From the NCBI RefSeq assembly GCF_001584185.1, contig NZ_CP013234.1, positions 1,860,001 through 1,924,000 of the forward strand: a stretch of 64,000 bases of DNA, in the 5' to 3' direction. The position numbers were made by a program, and so were the translations under genes. The notes under the pieces are model-generated. The model did no database searches. It was not told where the DNA came from and saw nothing but the letters and a program-made list of their open reading frames with translations. Shown here one piece after another: positions 8,212 through 17,957 of this stretch (its first letter is position 1; every line of letters starts with the position of its first letter). The stretch comes from Collimonas pratensis. GTDB lineage: Bacteria > Pseudomonadota > Gammaproteobacteria > Burkholderiales > Burkholderiaceae_D.

Positions 8212-10032
8212 TCAACCAGTTTTGCGCGCGACCAGTTTTTGCCTGATGCGGGCGATGCCATCCTCTATCAAACCAATGACGATTGACAGCGCCACCACCA
8301 TTTGCAGTTGAAGCATGCCTTGAATGGGGGAGTCGATTGGGTAGTTTTGCGGCAGCAGAAACAGCAGGCCAACTGTAATTAACCATGTAATTGAGCGAAT
8401 GTGACCGGGGGCAGAGCGCATCATGAATGAGCAAAACAGGTCGGCTGATCCGGAACCAAGCAAGAACCAGAGCCAGCCTAAGGCTGCCGCTATCGATAGG
8501 GAATATGGCACGATAGCAAATTGTGCGGCAACTACCAGCGCTCCTGCTGCCAGCATGGCGAATCGTATTGGCGGCCGAAACAGGTCGATATTGCTGAGGG
8601 TGAAGAGTATGGGGCGCGAGCTCAGGACCAACGCTGCTGTCAATGTGGAAAAGAGCAATAGCGTTTCGCCATAGAACGGCGCTAGCGCATGCTGGAGAGG
8701 GAAAAACACAAACGCGACTATCACGCCCAGCTGGACGACATAGCTAATTTTTTGTTCACGCCTAAGGCTGATGTCTGCAAGCAGCAGGATGCAGGTCGCA
8801 GGGATCAAGGCTTGCTGCAGTACTGCCGGTAGCGATTTGAAGAAAAACAGCATGACCGAGAGCACTGCGCCGAGGCACCATATGGCGCTGTCGATGCGCG
8901 GCAAATGCTGAAAGCGCTTGATGGCCAGCCGTATGTATGGGTGCAGGAAACGCGGATAGGCAGCGATCAACAGGGCTGGCGCAAGCAAGAGGAGCGCAGC
9001 CAGTGCCAGTAACACGCTGCCATTCTGCAGCCATCTGAGTCCGGCGGAAAGCATGTCGTCGCGGATCATGCCGGTAACCACGACTGCCAGGCCCAAGCCG
9101 CCAAATGCGGCGAACAGCAGGCCATGCAGGTCTGGCCACGGACGCGTTATGAGTTCTTGCCAACGCGCTAGCGCCGCTTGGTCGAAATGATATTGTGCAG
9201 CATGGCGTAGTGAAGTCACCAGTTCACGTAGCCAGTGGCGCATATCCGTGCGATACGCCGATGAGTAGAATTTGTGCCAGCGGATAACTGCGGCGCCACG
9301 CAACATGTCGTCCAATGCCTGCGAAGCTTCGGCGCGCTGCAACAGTGAGAGATATTGAGAATCGGCCAGCGCTCGCTCAATGGCGAAGTAAGCCTTGCCA
9401 TTGGTCTGCCGGTCCAGGAATTTTTGCTCGTCTGCCCAATTGAAAACGCTGAGGCACGCTATGCGTAGCAGGGGCGAGGCGCTGTCATTCGCACAGTAGT
9501 TGAAAGCCAGATTTTGAAACGCGTGGCGTGTTGCCAATGCTTCCATCGAAGATGCGCGCAGGGCATTGCTGAGGTGGCTGGAGACTGTTTTGATGGCGTC
9601 GGAAAGCTCGGCTGCGTTTGCGGCGTCAAACGGAATGTCAATCACAGGCTGGCAATTGTACGTCAGTTTTTGCCAAGCCAAATGGGCGATCTCGCCTGTC
9701 ATCCTTGCTTCTTCTGCCTGCGATAGCTTTAGATTTTTTTCCTGGATGAGAGGCGCCGCCGGCTTGATCCGAAAAAAATCGTCCATTGGCGGCATATCCG
9801 CTGCGGCGCTGGCAGCGGGCCTCGCAATAACAGGTGGCGCTGGCGCGGCGGCGTGGCTGCGTTCCAGCGCCCATTCGTAAGCTGCACGCAACTGTTGGAA
9901 TAGATGCATATCGTCGTCAGGCCGCACGACTTTCAGGCGCTTGGAATAGGCGCGCTTGATAAGCTGGACTTCACTGGTCGGCTCGATTTGCAGAATCGAC
10001 CACAGCTCCTGTTCCCGGCTGTTTCCTTGCAT
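8212..10032 (-). CDS. Polytopic membrane J-domain protein, HscC partner (DjlB/DjlC-like)
   Basis: 606 residues. Residues about 6-60 form a J domain ('LWSILQIEPTSEVQLIKRAY' then 'QQLRAAYEWAL'). The hallmark HPD tripeptide is RPD here ('VVRPDDD'), so the histidine that normally triggers Hsp70 ATPase is replaced. A linker and a soluble helical region follow, then about ten hydrophobic segments from residue ~295 to the end, so most of the protein is in the membrane. I chose ATG 10032 (AGGA six bases upstream) over TTG 10038. It starts 2 bp after hscC, an operon arrangement like E. coli hscC with djlB/djlC, whose J proteins have fewer membrane segments. Confidence 0.85.
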   Translation of the reverse strand: MQGNSREQELWSILQIEPTSEVQLIKRAYSKRLKVVRPDDDMHLFQQLRAAYEWALERSHAAAPAPPVIARPAASAAADMPPMDDFFRIKPAAPLIQEKNLKLSQAEEARMTGEIAHLAWQKLTYNCQPVIDIPFDAANAAELSDAIKTVSSHLSNALRASSMEALATRHAFQNLAFNYCANDSASPLLRIACLSVFNWADEQKFLDRQTNGKAYFAIERALADSQYLSLLQRAEASQALDDMLRGAAVIRWHKFYSSAYRTDMRHWLRELVTSLRHAAQYHFDQAALARWQELITRPWPDLHGLLFAAFGGLGLAVVVTGMIRDDMLSAGLRWLQNGSVLLALAALLLLAPALLIAAYPRFLHPYIRLAIKRFQHLPRIDSAIWCLGAVLSVMLFFFKSLPAVLQQALIPATCILLLADISLRREQKISYVVQLGVIVAFVFFPLQHALAPFYGETLLLFSTLTAALVLSSRPILFTLSNIDLFRPPIRFAMLAAGALVVAAQFAIVPYSLSIAAALGWLWFLLGSGSADLFCSFMMRSAPGHIRSITWLITVGLLFLLPQNYPIDSPIQGMLQLQMVVALSIVIGLIEDGIARIRQKLVARKTG

Positions 10033-10034
10033 AT

Positions 10035-11753
10035 TCAATCCTGGATGAGTTTCGGAGCCAGCTCTAGCTGCTCGAGCAGTGCAAGGACGCTGCTGTGGAC
10101 TGCGTTGATACGGGCCGGTTCCTGCTGATCAAGGGCCCCTTGGAACACGGCGATCGCATTTCCCACGGCCTCGCGGGCCGGGCCTAGCAGTTCTTGATAC
10201 ATGCGTTCGGCACGCGCCAGCGTGGTCCGGTTTCGAGTTTGATCGCGCGGATGAATCTTGATGGCTTGCAAGGAAAGCAAACGCTCACGTATCTCGTCGG
10301 GGTTTAATACGCCGGGATTTTCTTCGACCACCAGCGCATGCGAGACACCGGTTTCCAGTACCAGCACTTCTGCTTCAAGCAGGCCGTTGACGTCGTAAGT
10401 GAAGCGAATGTCCATTTTTATTTCACCGGCCGGCCGTGCCGGCACCGGGATCTTGAGCTGGCCCAGATATATATTGTCTTTCACCATCGGCGACTCGCCC
10501 TGGTAGATATTTATATCGAGCATGGTTTGATTGTCTAACACGGTGGCAGCTTGAGACACCCGGCTGACAGGTACAACGCTGTTGCGATTAATGATAGGCA
10601 TGTAGTAGCCCTGCGCCAGTTGGCCGGGGCCGAGGCGGCGCGAAATTTCAATGCCCATCGAATAGGGCGAGACATCTGTCATCACCACTTCGTCGAGGGC
10701 GGCATCGCGCATCTTCAAGCCGGCTTGAACCGCCGCGCCTAATCCTACCAATTCATCCGGATTCAGATCAACCACCGGGAAGCGCCCGAACATGCGCGCC
10801 ACCAGCTTGCGCACTATCGGCATGCGCGTAGCACCGCCGGCGAGGATGATGCTGTCAAGCTCGGCTGGCATGATGCGCGCATCGCGCAGCGCGCGCTCAA
10901 TCGGCTGGCGCAAGCGCTCAAGCAAAGGTTCAGCTAGCGTTTGAAATTCTTCCTGGGTAACGGACCACGAATAGGTCTTTTCCTTTTCGTGGAGCGTCAT
11001 GGTCGCGCTAGGACTGTCGCTCAGGGCGCATTTGGCTTGCTCAGCGATCGCGCGCAAGCGTTGCACGATAGATGGCGGCAGATGGTCGTGCTTGCCCAGT
11101 GCTTTGTTCAAGCCGGAATGTTCGAGGAAAGCGTCGCTCAATGCGGTGGAAAAATCCTCGCCGCCCAGGAAATTGTCGCCGGAACTCGCACGTACCTCCA
11201 TCACTCCTTCAAATAGTTCGAGGATGGAAATGTCAAACGTGCCTCCGCCCAGGTCAAACACCAGAAACTTGCTTTCGCCGCTGGTTTGCAGGCCATAGGC
11301 TAAGGCGGCAGCAGTCGGTTCGTTGAGTAGACGTTCCACCTTCAAGCCTGCCAGCTCGGCGGCGATGCGGGTTGCCTTGCGTTGCGCATCGCTGAAATAG
11401 GCTGGCACCGTGATGATTGCTTCGGAAACAGCGTGGCCCAGATAGGCTTCAGCGTCAGCTTTCAATGCGCGCAGTACAAACGAAGATAGCTCCTCAGCCC
11501 GGTACGAGCGCCCTCCCAGCCTGGTGCCGCGATTGGTTCCCATGTAGCGCTTGAATACGGCCGCGGTTTTTGCCGGATGCGTTTGCAGGCGTTCCTTTGC
11601 GACTTCACCGACTGCGAACGAGTCGTCGTCCATGATGGTCACGCACGACGGCGTAAGAGGCTTGCCCAGTGAATTGGGGATAATCGTTGCCGTGCCGTTC
11701 TTCCAGACGGCCACCAAGCTATTGGTTGTTCCAAGGTCTATACCAATTATCAC
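10035..11753 (-). CDS. hscC: Hsp70-class chaperone HscC
   Basis: 572 residues. The ATPase domain starts 'IGIDLGTTNSLVAVW' and contains 'VFDLGGGTFDISIL' and 'LAGGATRMPIV'; the shortened C-terminal half ('INIYQGES', then a helical lid) is HscC-like, about 70 residues shorter than DnaK and without a DnaK acidic tail. The start is GTG 11753, preceded by GGAG five bases upstream; the longer frame to ATG 11843 adds 30 residues that are not part of the fold. It is followed 2 bp later by its J-protein gene. Clients are unknown. Confidence 0.92.
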   Translation of the reverse strand: MIIGIDLGTTNSLVAVWKNGTATIIPNSLGKPLTPSCVTIMDDDSFAVGEVAKERLQTHPAKTAAVFKRYMGTNRGTRLGGRSYRAEELSSFVLRALKADAEAYLGHAVSEAIITVPAYFSDAQRKATRIAAELAGLKVERLLNEPTAAALAYGLQTSGESKFLVFDLGGGTFDISILELFEGVMEVRASSGDNFLGGEDFSTALSDAFLEHSGLNKALGKHDHLPPSIVQRLRAIAEQAKCALSDSPSATMTLHEKEKTYSWSVTQEEFQTLAEPLLERLRQPIERALRDARIMPAELDSIILAGGATRMPIVRKLVARMFGRFPVVDLNPDELVGLGAAVQAGLKMRDAALDEVVMTDVSPYSMGIEISRRLGPGQLAQGYYMPIINRNSVVPVSRVSQAATVLDNQTMLDINIYQGESPMVKDNIYLGQLKIPVPARPAGEIKMDIRFTYDVNGLLEAEVLVLETGVSHALVVEENPGVLNPDEIRERLLSLQAIKIHPRDQTRNRTTLARAERMYQELLGPAREAVGNAIAVFQGALDQQEPARINAVHSSVLALLEQLELAPKLIQD

Positions 11754-12028
11754 GTAGGCTCCAGGCAAATTTGCTGACCGGATACTGTAGCAGGAAAGCA
11801 ACATACGAACTAGCGAGGCGGATAAATTTTTGGAGGAGTTCATTACCTGATCGGCGTGTCAACTTTGCGTCTCTGTATATCATTTGACATATGTTTCCAT
11901 ATGAGCAACTAAAAGCCTACGAGAAATAAGATAAGTCAATGCTGCGTCGCACGATAAGGCCGTGAGCCGTTATAATTTAAGGTTGCGAAGGTAGTAGCAA
12001 ATTTTTCAATTATTGACGAGAGCACACC

Positions 12029-12568
12029 ATGAGTCTGAATCAAGTATCGGCCGGGCGCGATTTGCCAAACGATTTCAACGTCATCATCGAAATCCCGATG
12101 AATGCCGATCCGATCAAATACGAAGTCGACAAGGAGTCCGGCGCGATTTTTGTTGACCGCTTCATGGGCACTGCCATGCATTACCCATGCAACTACGGCT
12201 ATATCCCGCAAACCTTGTCGGAAGACGGCGATCCGGTCGACGTGCTGGTGATCACGCCGTTCCCGCTGTTCCCTGGCGTGGTGGTGCGCTGCCGTCCAGT
12301 GGGCGTGCTGAAGATGTCGGACGAAGCCGGCCAGGACGCCAAGCTGCTGGCGGTGCCGGTCGACAAGGTGCTGAGCATCTACACCCACTGGCAAAAGCCG
12401 GAAGACATGAATGAACTGCGCCTGAAGCAGATCCAGCATTTCTTCGAGCACTACAAGGATCTGGAAAAGGGCAAATGGGTCAAGATCGACGGCTGGTTCG
12501 GCCCGGACGAAGCGCGTAAGGAAATCCTGGCGGGCGTCGAGGCCTACAAGAAGTCCATCGTGGCGTAA
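12029..12568 (+). CDS. ppa: Inorganic pyrophosphatase (family I)
   Basis: 179 residues. Hydrolyses PPi in the cytoplasm to drive biosynthesis. The metal-binding signature 'DGDPVDV' is at residues 66-72, with 'YGYIPQT' before it and 'KWVKIDGW' in the last third, all standard for the hexameric bacterial enzyme. A TATAAT box at 11971-11976 is a plausible -10, without a strong -35. Single-gene unit, followed by two hairpins. Confidence 0.97.
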   Translation: MSLNQVSAGRDLPNDFNVIIEIPMNADPIKYEVDKESGAIFVDRFMGTAMHYPCNYGYIPQTLSEDGDPVDVLVITPFPLFPGVVVRCRPVGVLKMSDEAGQDAKLLAVPVDKVLSIYTHWQKPEDMNELRLKQIQHFFEHYKDLEKGKWVKIDGWFGPDEARKEILAGVEAYKKSIVA

Positions 12569-12580
12569 TGTGTCGGAATG

Positions 12581-12642
12581 GCGGCCTGCTTGAACAGGCC
12601 GCGGTTTGTGATGTTGAAAAGCGCACCGCGGTGCGCTTTTTT
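12581..12642 (+). terminator. Double-hairpin terminator after ppa
   Basis: First stem GCGGCCTG (12581-12588) with CAGGCCGC (12595-12602). Second, stronger one: AAAAGCGCACC/GGTGCGCTTTT within 12617-12642, ending in six T and preceded by four A, so it can also act on the opposite strand. Confidence 0.8.
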
Positions 12643-12660
12643 CATGCCCTGGCGGTTTTC

Positions 12661-12743
12661 CGTAGGGTGGGCAGAATTTCTGCCCACGCCGAATCGCTCC
12701 TTGCATGATCGACGTTCCGCGTGGGCACAGGTGCCCACCCTAA
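12661..12743. repeat. REP-like palindromic repeat, copy 1
   Basis: Outer arms GTAGGGTGGGCA and TGCCCACCCTA enclose an inner pair of TGCCCACGC and GCGTGGGCA, so each half is itself a hairpin. The same arrangement recurs at 52396-52465 and 61926-61992. It lies between ppa and the convergent eamA gene. Confidence 0.85.
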
Positions 12744-12787
12744 CGGACTGTTTCTCGATACCGTCGAGCAGGGGCTGGGCCGTATCG

Positions 12788-13666
12788 CTACGGCCGCCTG
12801 AATAGCGGCAGCAGGCGCCCGCCGAACTGGTTCAGGGCTAGTCCGCCCAGCACCAGCAGGCCGGCGGCGATTTTCCACCACTGCAGCGCTTCGCTCAGCA
12901 GGATGGCCGCACTCAGCATGCCCACCAGCGGCACCAGCAGCGAGAACGGCGCCACGGTCGCCGCCGGGTACTTGCGCATCAGGATGGTCCAGATGCCGTA
13001 GCCGACGATGGTGTTCGGATAGGACTGGTAAAACACCGCCGCCACCGAAACCCAGCCAAAATGCGCAAAGGCGCTGTGCCAGGCAGCCGGGCCTTCCAGC
13101 AGCACCGACGCCAGCAGCAAGGGCGGCGCCGCCATCAGCGAGCCCCAGGCCATCAGCGCCAACGGGTTGACCTTGCCGATCTTCTTGGTGACGATATTGG
13201 CGCTGGCCCAGCTCAGGCCGGCGCCGATCACCAGCAGGAAGCCGATCACGGTCGCTTGCGCTTCCAGGTGGCTGGCCACCAGCGCGATGCCGGCCAACGC
13301 CACCAGCGCGCCCAGCAGTTGCGTCAGCAACGGCCGCTCGCCCAGCAGCAGCACCGCCAGGCCGATGGTGAAAAACGCCTGCAGCTGGATCACCAGCGAT
13401 GCCAGCCCGGCGCCTATGCCGAGCTGCATGCCGGAGAACAGCAGCGAGAATTGCAGGGCGAACTGGAACAGGCCGAAGCCGATCAGGTAGCGCCAGGGAA
13501 TCGCCGGCCGCTTGATGAAAAACACCAACGGCAACGCTGCAAAGACAAAGCGCAGCGCTGAAAACAGCAGCGGCGGCAAACCTGCCAGGCCGATCTTGAT
13601 GACGACGAAATTCATGCCCCAGATCATGACGGTCAGCAAGGCTAGCAAGATGTCGGTCGGTTGCAT
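12788..13666 (-). CDS. eamA: EamA-type amino acid metabolite exporter
   Basis: 292 residues with ten predicted transmembrane helices in two EamA repeats. The start 'LALLTVMIWGMNFVVIKIGL', 'AGLASLVIQLQAFFTIGL', 'GFLLVIGAGLSWASANI' and 'TIVGYGIWTILM' align by memory with E. coli EamA (YdeD), an exporter of O-acetylserine and cysteine. Orthology is likely, substrate assignment less so. It is convergent with ppa across a REP-like repeat. Confidence 0.85.
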   Translation of the reverse strand: MQPTDILLALLTVMIWGMNFVVIKIGLAGLPPLLFSALRFVFAALPLVFFIKRPAIPWRYLIGFGLFQFALQFSLLFSGMQLGIGAGLASLVIQLQAFFTIGLAVLLLGERPLLTQLLGALVALAGIALVASHLEAQATVIGFLLVIGAGLSWASANIVTKKIGKVNPLALMAWGSLMAAPPLLLASVLLEGPAAWHSAFAHFGWVSVAAVFYQSYPNTIVGYGIWTILMRKYPAATVAPFSLLVPLVGMLSAAILLSEALQWWKIAAGLLVLGGLALNQFGGRLLPLFRRP

Positions 13667-13697
13667 GGCTGCTCTTAAAGTGGTGTGGGCGAATTGA

Positions 13698-14960
13698 TCA
13701 GGGTGGGGTCGGGCGGAAAGGATTGCGGTCGTTCAGTTCATCCATGTAGCTGTCGATGCCGTCCGCTTCCTGTTCCAGGAAATTGGCCACGGCATCGGCA
13801 AAGCCGGGATGCGCCAGCCAGTGCGCCGACCAGGTTTTCTGCGGCAGGAAGCCGCGCGCCATCTTGTGCTCGCCTTGGGCGCCGCCTTCGAAACAGGCGA
13901 TTTTTTGCTCGATGCAGAATTCCAGCGGTTGGTAATAGGCGGTTTCAAAATGCAGGCAGGGTACGAATTCCAGAGCGCCCCAGTAACGGCCGTACAAGGT
14001 CTGCTCGGTATGGATCAGCAGCGAGGAAGCAATCGGCCGGCCGTCGCGCTCGGCCACGATCAGCAGGATGTTGTGTGGCATGCCGGCACCGATGCGCAAG
14101 AAGAAATCCAGATTCAGATAGGGCGTGGAACGGTGCTCGGCATAGGTGCGCGCATAGCAGCGGTTGAAAAACACCCAGTCCGCCTCGGTGGCGTCGACGC
14201 CGCGCACCCGGCGCAGGCGCACGCCGGCCTCGGCCACCTTGCGCCGCTCGGCGACGATGTTCTTGCGCTTCTTGCGTTCCAGCGTGGCGAGGAATTCGTC
14301 GAAATCGCGGTAGCCGGGATTGAGCCAGTGAAACTGCACGCCGCTGCGCAGCATGAAGCCGGCCTGCTGCAAGGCTTCGGCCTGTTCTGCCGGCGGATAC
14401 AGGATGTGGGTGGAAGAGGTCTGGGTGTCGCGCCGCAGCGACTGCAGCACCTTGACCAGCGCCGCCCGCGCCGTGGCGTCGCGCGCCAGCAGGCGGCCGC
14501 CGGTCACCGGCGTGAACGGAATCGCCGACAGCAGCTTGGGATAGTATTCCAGGCCGTTGCGCTGGTAGGCGTCGGCCCAGGCCCAGTCGAACACGTATTC
14601 GCCGTAGGAATGGTATTTGACGTACAAGGGCAGCGCCGCCGCCAATTGCCCGGCCTGATTCCACAAAGTGATGTACTGCGGCTGCCAGCCGGCTTTTTCC
14701 GAGGCGCTACCGCTTTCATGCAAGGCGTGCAGGAAGGTGAAGGACAGGAAGGGATTGGCGTCGGCTTGCAAGCCCAGCAGCTCGTCCCATGCCGTCTGGC
14801 CGACTTCGCTCAGCGAAGCGACGATGCGGGTGGCGAACTGGCTGGCGCTCTGCTCTGTTGTTTGATTGGTCAAGGACTGGACTGGCCGTGAATGAAGAAG
14901 GAGGCGGAAACGAAAATAAGCAAGAAGTTTAGCAGCATCGCCGCCGCTCTGCCGCGGCAT
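13698..14960 (-). CDS. COG3146/FemAB-like GNAT-fold protein
   Basis: Up to 420 residues. Motifs typical of this family include '[17 protein letters not shown]', '[32 protein letters not shown]', '[14 protein letters not shown]' and '[17 protein letters not shown]'. The fold is a double acetyltransferase domain like FemAB peptidyltransferases, and members are often labelled peptidoglycan biosynthesis proteins, without proof. The first ~30 residues are doubtful: a TTG at 14873 would start closer to the conserved region. Divergent from nadE. Confidence 0.85.
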   Translation of the reverse strand: MPRQSGGDAAKLLAYFRFRLLLHSRPVQSLTNQTTEQSASQFATRIVASLSEVGQTAWDELLGLQADANPFLSFTFLHALHESGSASEKAGWQPQYITLWNQAGQLAAALPLYVKYHSYGEYVFDWAWADAYQRNGLEYYPKLLSAIPFTPVTGGRLLARDATARAALVKVLQSLRRDTQTSSTHILYPPAEQAEALQQAGFMLRSGVQFHWLNPGYRDFDEFLATLERKKRKNIVAERRKVAEAGVRLRRVRGVDATEADWVFFNRCYARTYAEHRSTPYLNLDFFLRIGAGMPHNILLIVAERDGRPIASSLLIHTEQTLYGRYWGALEFVPCLHFETAYYQPLEFCIEQKIACFEGGAQGEHKMARGFLPQKTWSAHWLAHPGFADAVANFLEQEADGIDSYMDELNDRNPFRPTPP

Positions 14961-15020
14961 CCTGAGCCGGGGGCATTACATGCGATAATTGAAAGCATCA
15001 CGCAGAGCGCAGGAAGAATG

Positions 15021-17075
15021 ATGACAACCAACAAATTTCTGAACCTTTACTCCCATGATTTCGCGCGTGTCGCGGTCGCCGTGCCCAATTGCCGGGTGGC
15101 CGATCCGGCTTTCAACGCCGCCGAGACCATCAAGCTGGCGCGCGAGGCGCAGCAGCAGGGCGCCGTGCTGGTGGCGTTTCCGGAGCTGGGTTTGTCCGCT
15201 TATACCTGTGACGACCTGTTTCACCAGCGCGCCTTGCTGGATGCTTGCGAAGCGGCGCTGGCCGAAGTGGTGGCGGCCTCGGCCGAACTGTCGCTGGCGA
15301 TGATTGTCGGCCTGCCTTTGCGGGTCGAGCATCAGTTGTTCAATTGCGCCGCTGTCGTTGCCGGCGGCCGGGTCCAGGGCATCGTGCCGAAAAGCTATCC
15401 GCCTAACTACGGCGAGTTTTACGAATTGCGTCAATTCAGTCCCGCCGAAAACACAGCGGTGCGCGAAATCCCCTTGCTGGGAACTAGGGTCCCCTTCGGC
15501 ACCGGCTTGCTGTTCGAGGTGGCCAACCTGCCGCTGCTGCGCTTCCACGCCGAAATCTGTGAAGACGTCTGGGTGCCGATTCCGCCATCGTCGTTTGCCG
15601 CGCTGGCCGGCGCCAGCGTGCTGGTGAACCTGTCGGCATCCAACGCACTGGTTGGGAAAGCCGCTTACCGCCATCAGCTGGTTGGCCAGCAATCCGCGCG
15701 CTGTGTGTCTGCTTATTTGTTCACTTCGGCCGGCAAGGGCGAATCGTCGACCGACCTGGCCTGGGACGGCCAAGCCCTGATTTATGAAAACGGCGAACTG
15801 CTGGCGGAATCAGAGCGTTTCCTGGACGCCTCGCATAGCATTTTTGCCGATATCGACCTGGAACGCCTGTCGCGCGAACGTATGCGGCAAACCACCTTCG
15901 GCCAGTCGGTGCGGCGCCATGCCGCCGAAGTGGCGAAGTTCGAGGTGATCCGCTTTGAACTGGCGCTGCCGCTGGACCAGGCTTTGCCGCTGCAACGCAA
16001 GGTTGAGCGCTTCCCCTACGTACCGGCGGATAGCAAGCGGCGCGACGAGCGTTGCACCGAGGTCTACAACATCCAGGTGCAGGCGCTGGTGCAACGGCTC
16101 TCTTCCAGCAAGTTGTCCAAGGTGGTGATCGGCGTCTCCGGCGGGCTGGATTCGACGCATGCCTTGCTGGTCTGCGCCAAGGCCATGGACCGCTTGAATT
16201 TGCCGCGCGCGAATATCCTGGCCTACACCATGCCGGGCTTCGCCACCAGTGACCGCACCCTGCAGCAGGCGCGGCAACTGATGCAGGTGGTCGGCAGCAC
16301 GGCGTCGGAAATCGATATCCGTCCGAGCTGCCTGCAAATGCTGAAAGACCTCGGCCATCCCTATGCCGCCGGCCAGGAACAGTACGACATCACATTTGAA
16401 AACGTGCAAGCCGGGGAGCGCACCAATCATCTGTTCCGGCTGGCCAATTTCCATCATGCCATCGTGATCGGCACCGGCGACCTGAGCGAACTGGCGCTGG
16501 GCTGGTGCACCTATGGCGTCGGTGACCACATGTCGCATTACAACGTCAACGCCAGCGTACCCAAGACCTTGATTTCGCACTTGGTGCGTTGGGTGGCCGA
16601 CACCGGCGCGATCGGCTATCTCGGCTCCGATGTCCTGCTGAATGTGCTGAATACCGAAATCAGCCCGGAACTGGTGCCGGGCAAAGCCAGCGGCAAACCG
16701 GAGCAGATCACCGAGAACGTCATCGGCCCTTACGAATTGCAAGACTTCAATCTGTATTACATACTGCGTTATGGCTTTGCACCGTCGAAGGTGGCTTTCC
16801 TGGCCCACGCGGCCTGGCATGACAAGAGCAAGGGCAACTGGCCCTACGAGAATGCAGCAATCGCCAGGAATCAGTATGACCTGGCAGCCATCAAGCGCAA
16901 TCTGGGGATTTTCCTCGACCGCTTTTTCCGCACCAGCCAGTTCAAGCGCTCTTGCGTGCCGAATGCACCCAAGGTCGGCAATGGCGGTTCACTGTCGCCG
17001 CGCGGCGACTGGCGCGCGCCTAGCGACTCGGAAGCAACTGTATGGCTGAATGACTTAGCAAAGATTCCGGACTGA
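15021..17075 (+). CDS. nadE: Glutamine-dependent NAD+ synthase
   Basis: 684 residues with two domains. The N-terminal nitrilase-type glutaminase carries the Glu-Lys-Cys triad: E55 ('FPELG'), K124 ('[13 protein letters not shown]') and C180 ('EICEDVW'). The C-terminal ATP-pyrophosphatase domain has 'SGGLDS' at 373-378. It makes NAD+ from deamido-NAD+, ATP and glutamine-derived ammonia. The length matches the long Mycobacterium-type enzyme. ATG 15021 was chosen because AGGA lies six bases upstream; ATG 15018 is adjacent and upstream in-frame starts lack conserved sequence. glnB follows. Confidence 0.96.
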   Translation: MTTNKFLNLYSHDFARVAVAVPNCRVADPAFNAAETIKLAREAQQQGAVLVAFPELGLSAYTCDDLFHQRALLDACEAALAEVVAASAELSLAMIVGLPLRVEHQLFNCAAVVAGGRVQGIVPKSYPPNYGEFYELRQFSPAENTAVREIPLLGTRVPFGTGLLFEVANLPLLRFHAEICEDVWVPIPPSSFAALAGASVLVNLSASNALVGKAAYRHQLVGQQSARCVSAYLFTSAGKGESSTDLAWDGQALIYENGELLAESERFLDASHSIFADIDLERLSRERMRQTTFGQSVRRHAAEVAKFEVIRFELALPLDQALPLQRKVERFPYVPADSKRRDERCTEVYNIQVQALVQRLSSSKLSKVVIGVSGGLDSTHALLVCAKAMDRLNLPRANILAYTMPGFATSDRTLQQARQLMQVVGSTASEIDIRPSCLQMLKDLGHPYAAGQEQYDITFENVQAGERTNHLFRLANFHHAIVIGTGDLSELALGWCTYGVGDHMSHYNVNASVPKTLISHLVRWVADTGAIGYLGSDVLLNVLNTEISPELVPGKASGKPEQITENVIGPYELQDFNLYYILRYGFAPSKVAFLAHAAWHDKSKGNWPYENAAIARNQYDLAAIKRNLGIFLDRFFRTSQFKRSCVPNAPKVGNGGSLSPRGDWRAPSDSEATVWLNDLAKIPD

Positions 17076-17151
17076 GAGAAGGGCAATTATCTTCCGTGTT
17101 GCATATCTCTCCTAAAAACAGAGTTATTGATTGCCGCGTATAGACAAATAG

Positions 17152-17595
<444 letters not shown>

Positions 17596-17957
17596 TCCGG
17601 CGGATGGAATTTTTGCAGCACACTGAACTTTGTACTTCCTTCCCTGCAAGTCCTGACCAGTTCCATTAGTTCGCATTAGTTCAATATCTGGCCGCGGTCG
17701 TTCGATGTACCGGATGACTGGCCGCGGCCCCAGGCTCATCGCGGCTATGCCTCCTTTCCTCCCGAGGCAGACCTCTACTCCCCCGCAATAGCGTCGCAAG
17801 CAGCAGGCAGTCTGTGCTGAACGCCGGCCCAACAATTTCCGCATACTCTCAAGCGTTTTTCTTATTGGACGCTGAGCACGCCTGCAAGCTATCGTTTTCT
17901 CTTGGCAACCGAGCGCAGCCACAAGTTGCGCTCAAAGCACAACAAGAGAGGTGATTC
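17596..17957. other. Intergenic region upstream of the sulfur cassette
   Basis: About 360 bp without a gene. It contains two direct ATTAGTTC copies ten bases apart (near 17667-17684) and two CTGGCCGCGG copies about 30 bp apart (17690-17730), which could be regulator sites for the sfn genes. GAGAGGTG just before 17958 is the ribosome site. Confidence 0.4.
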
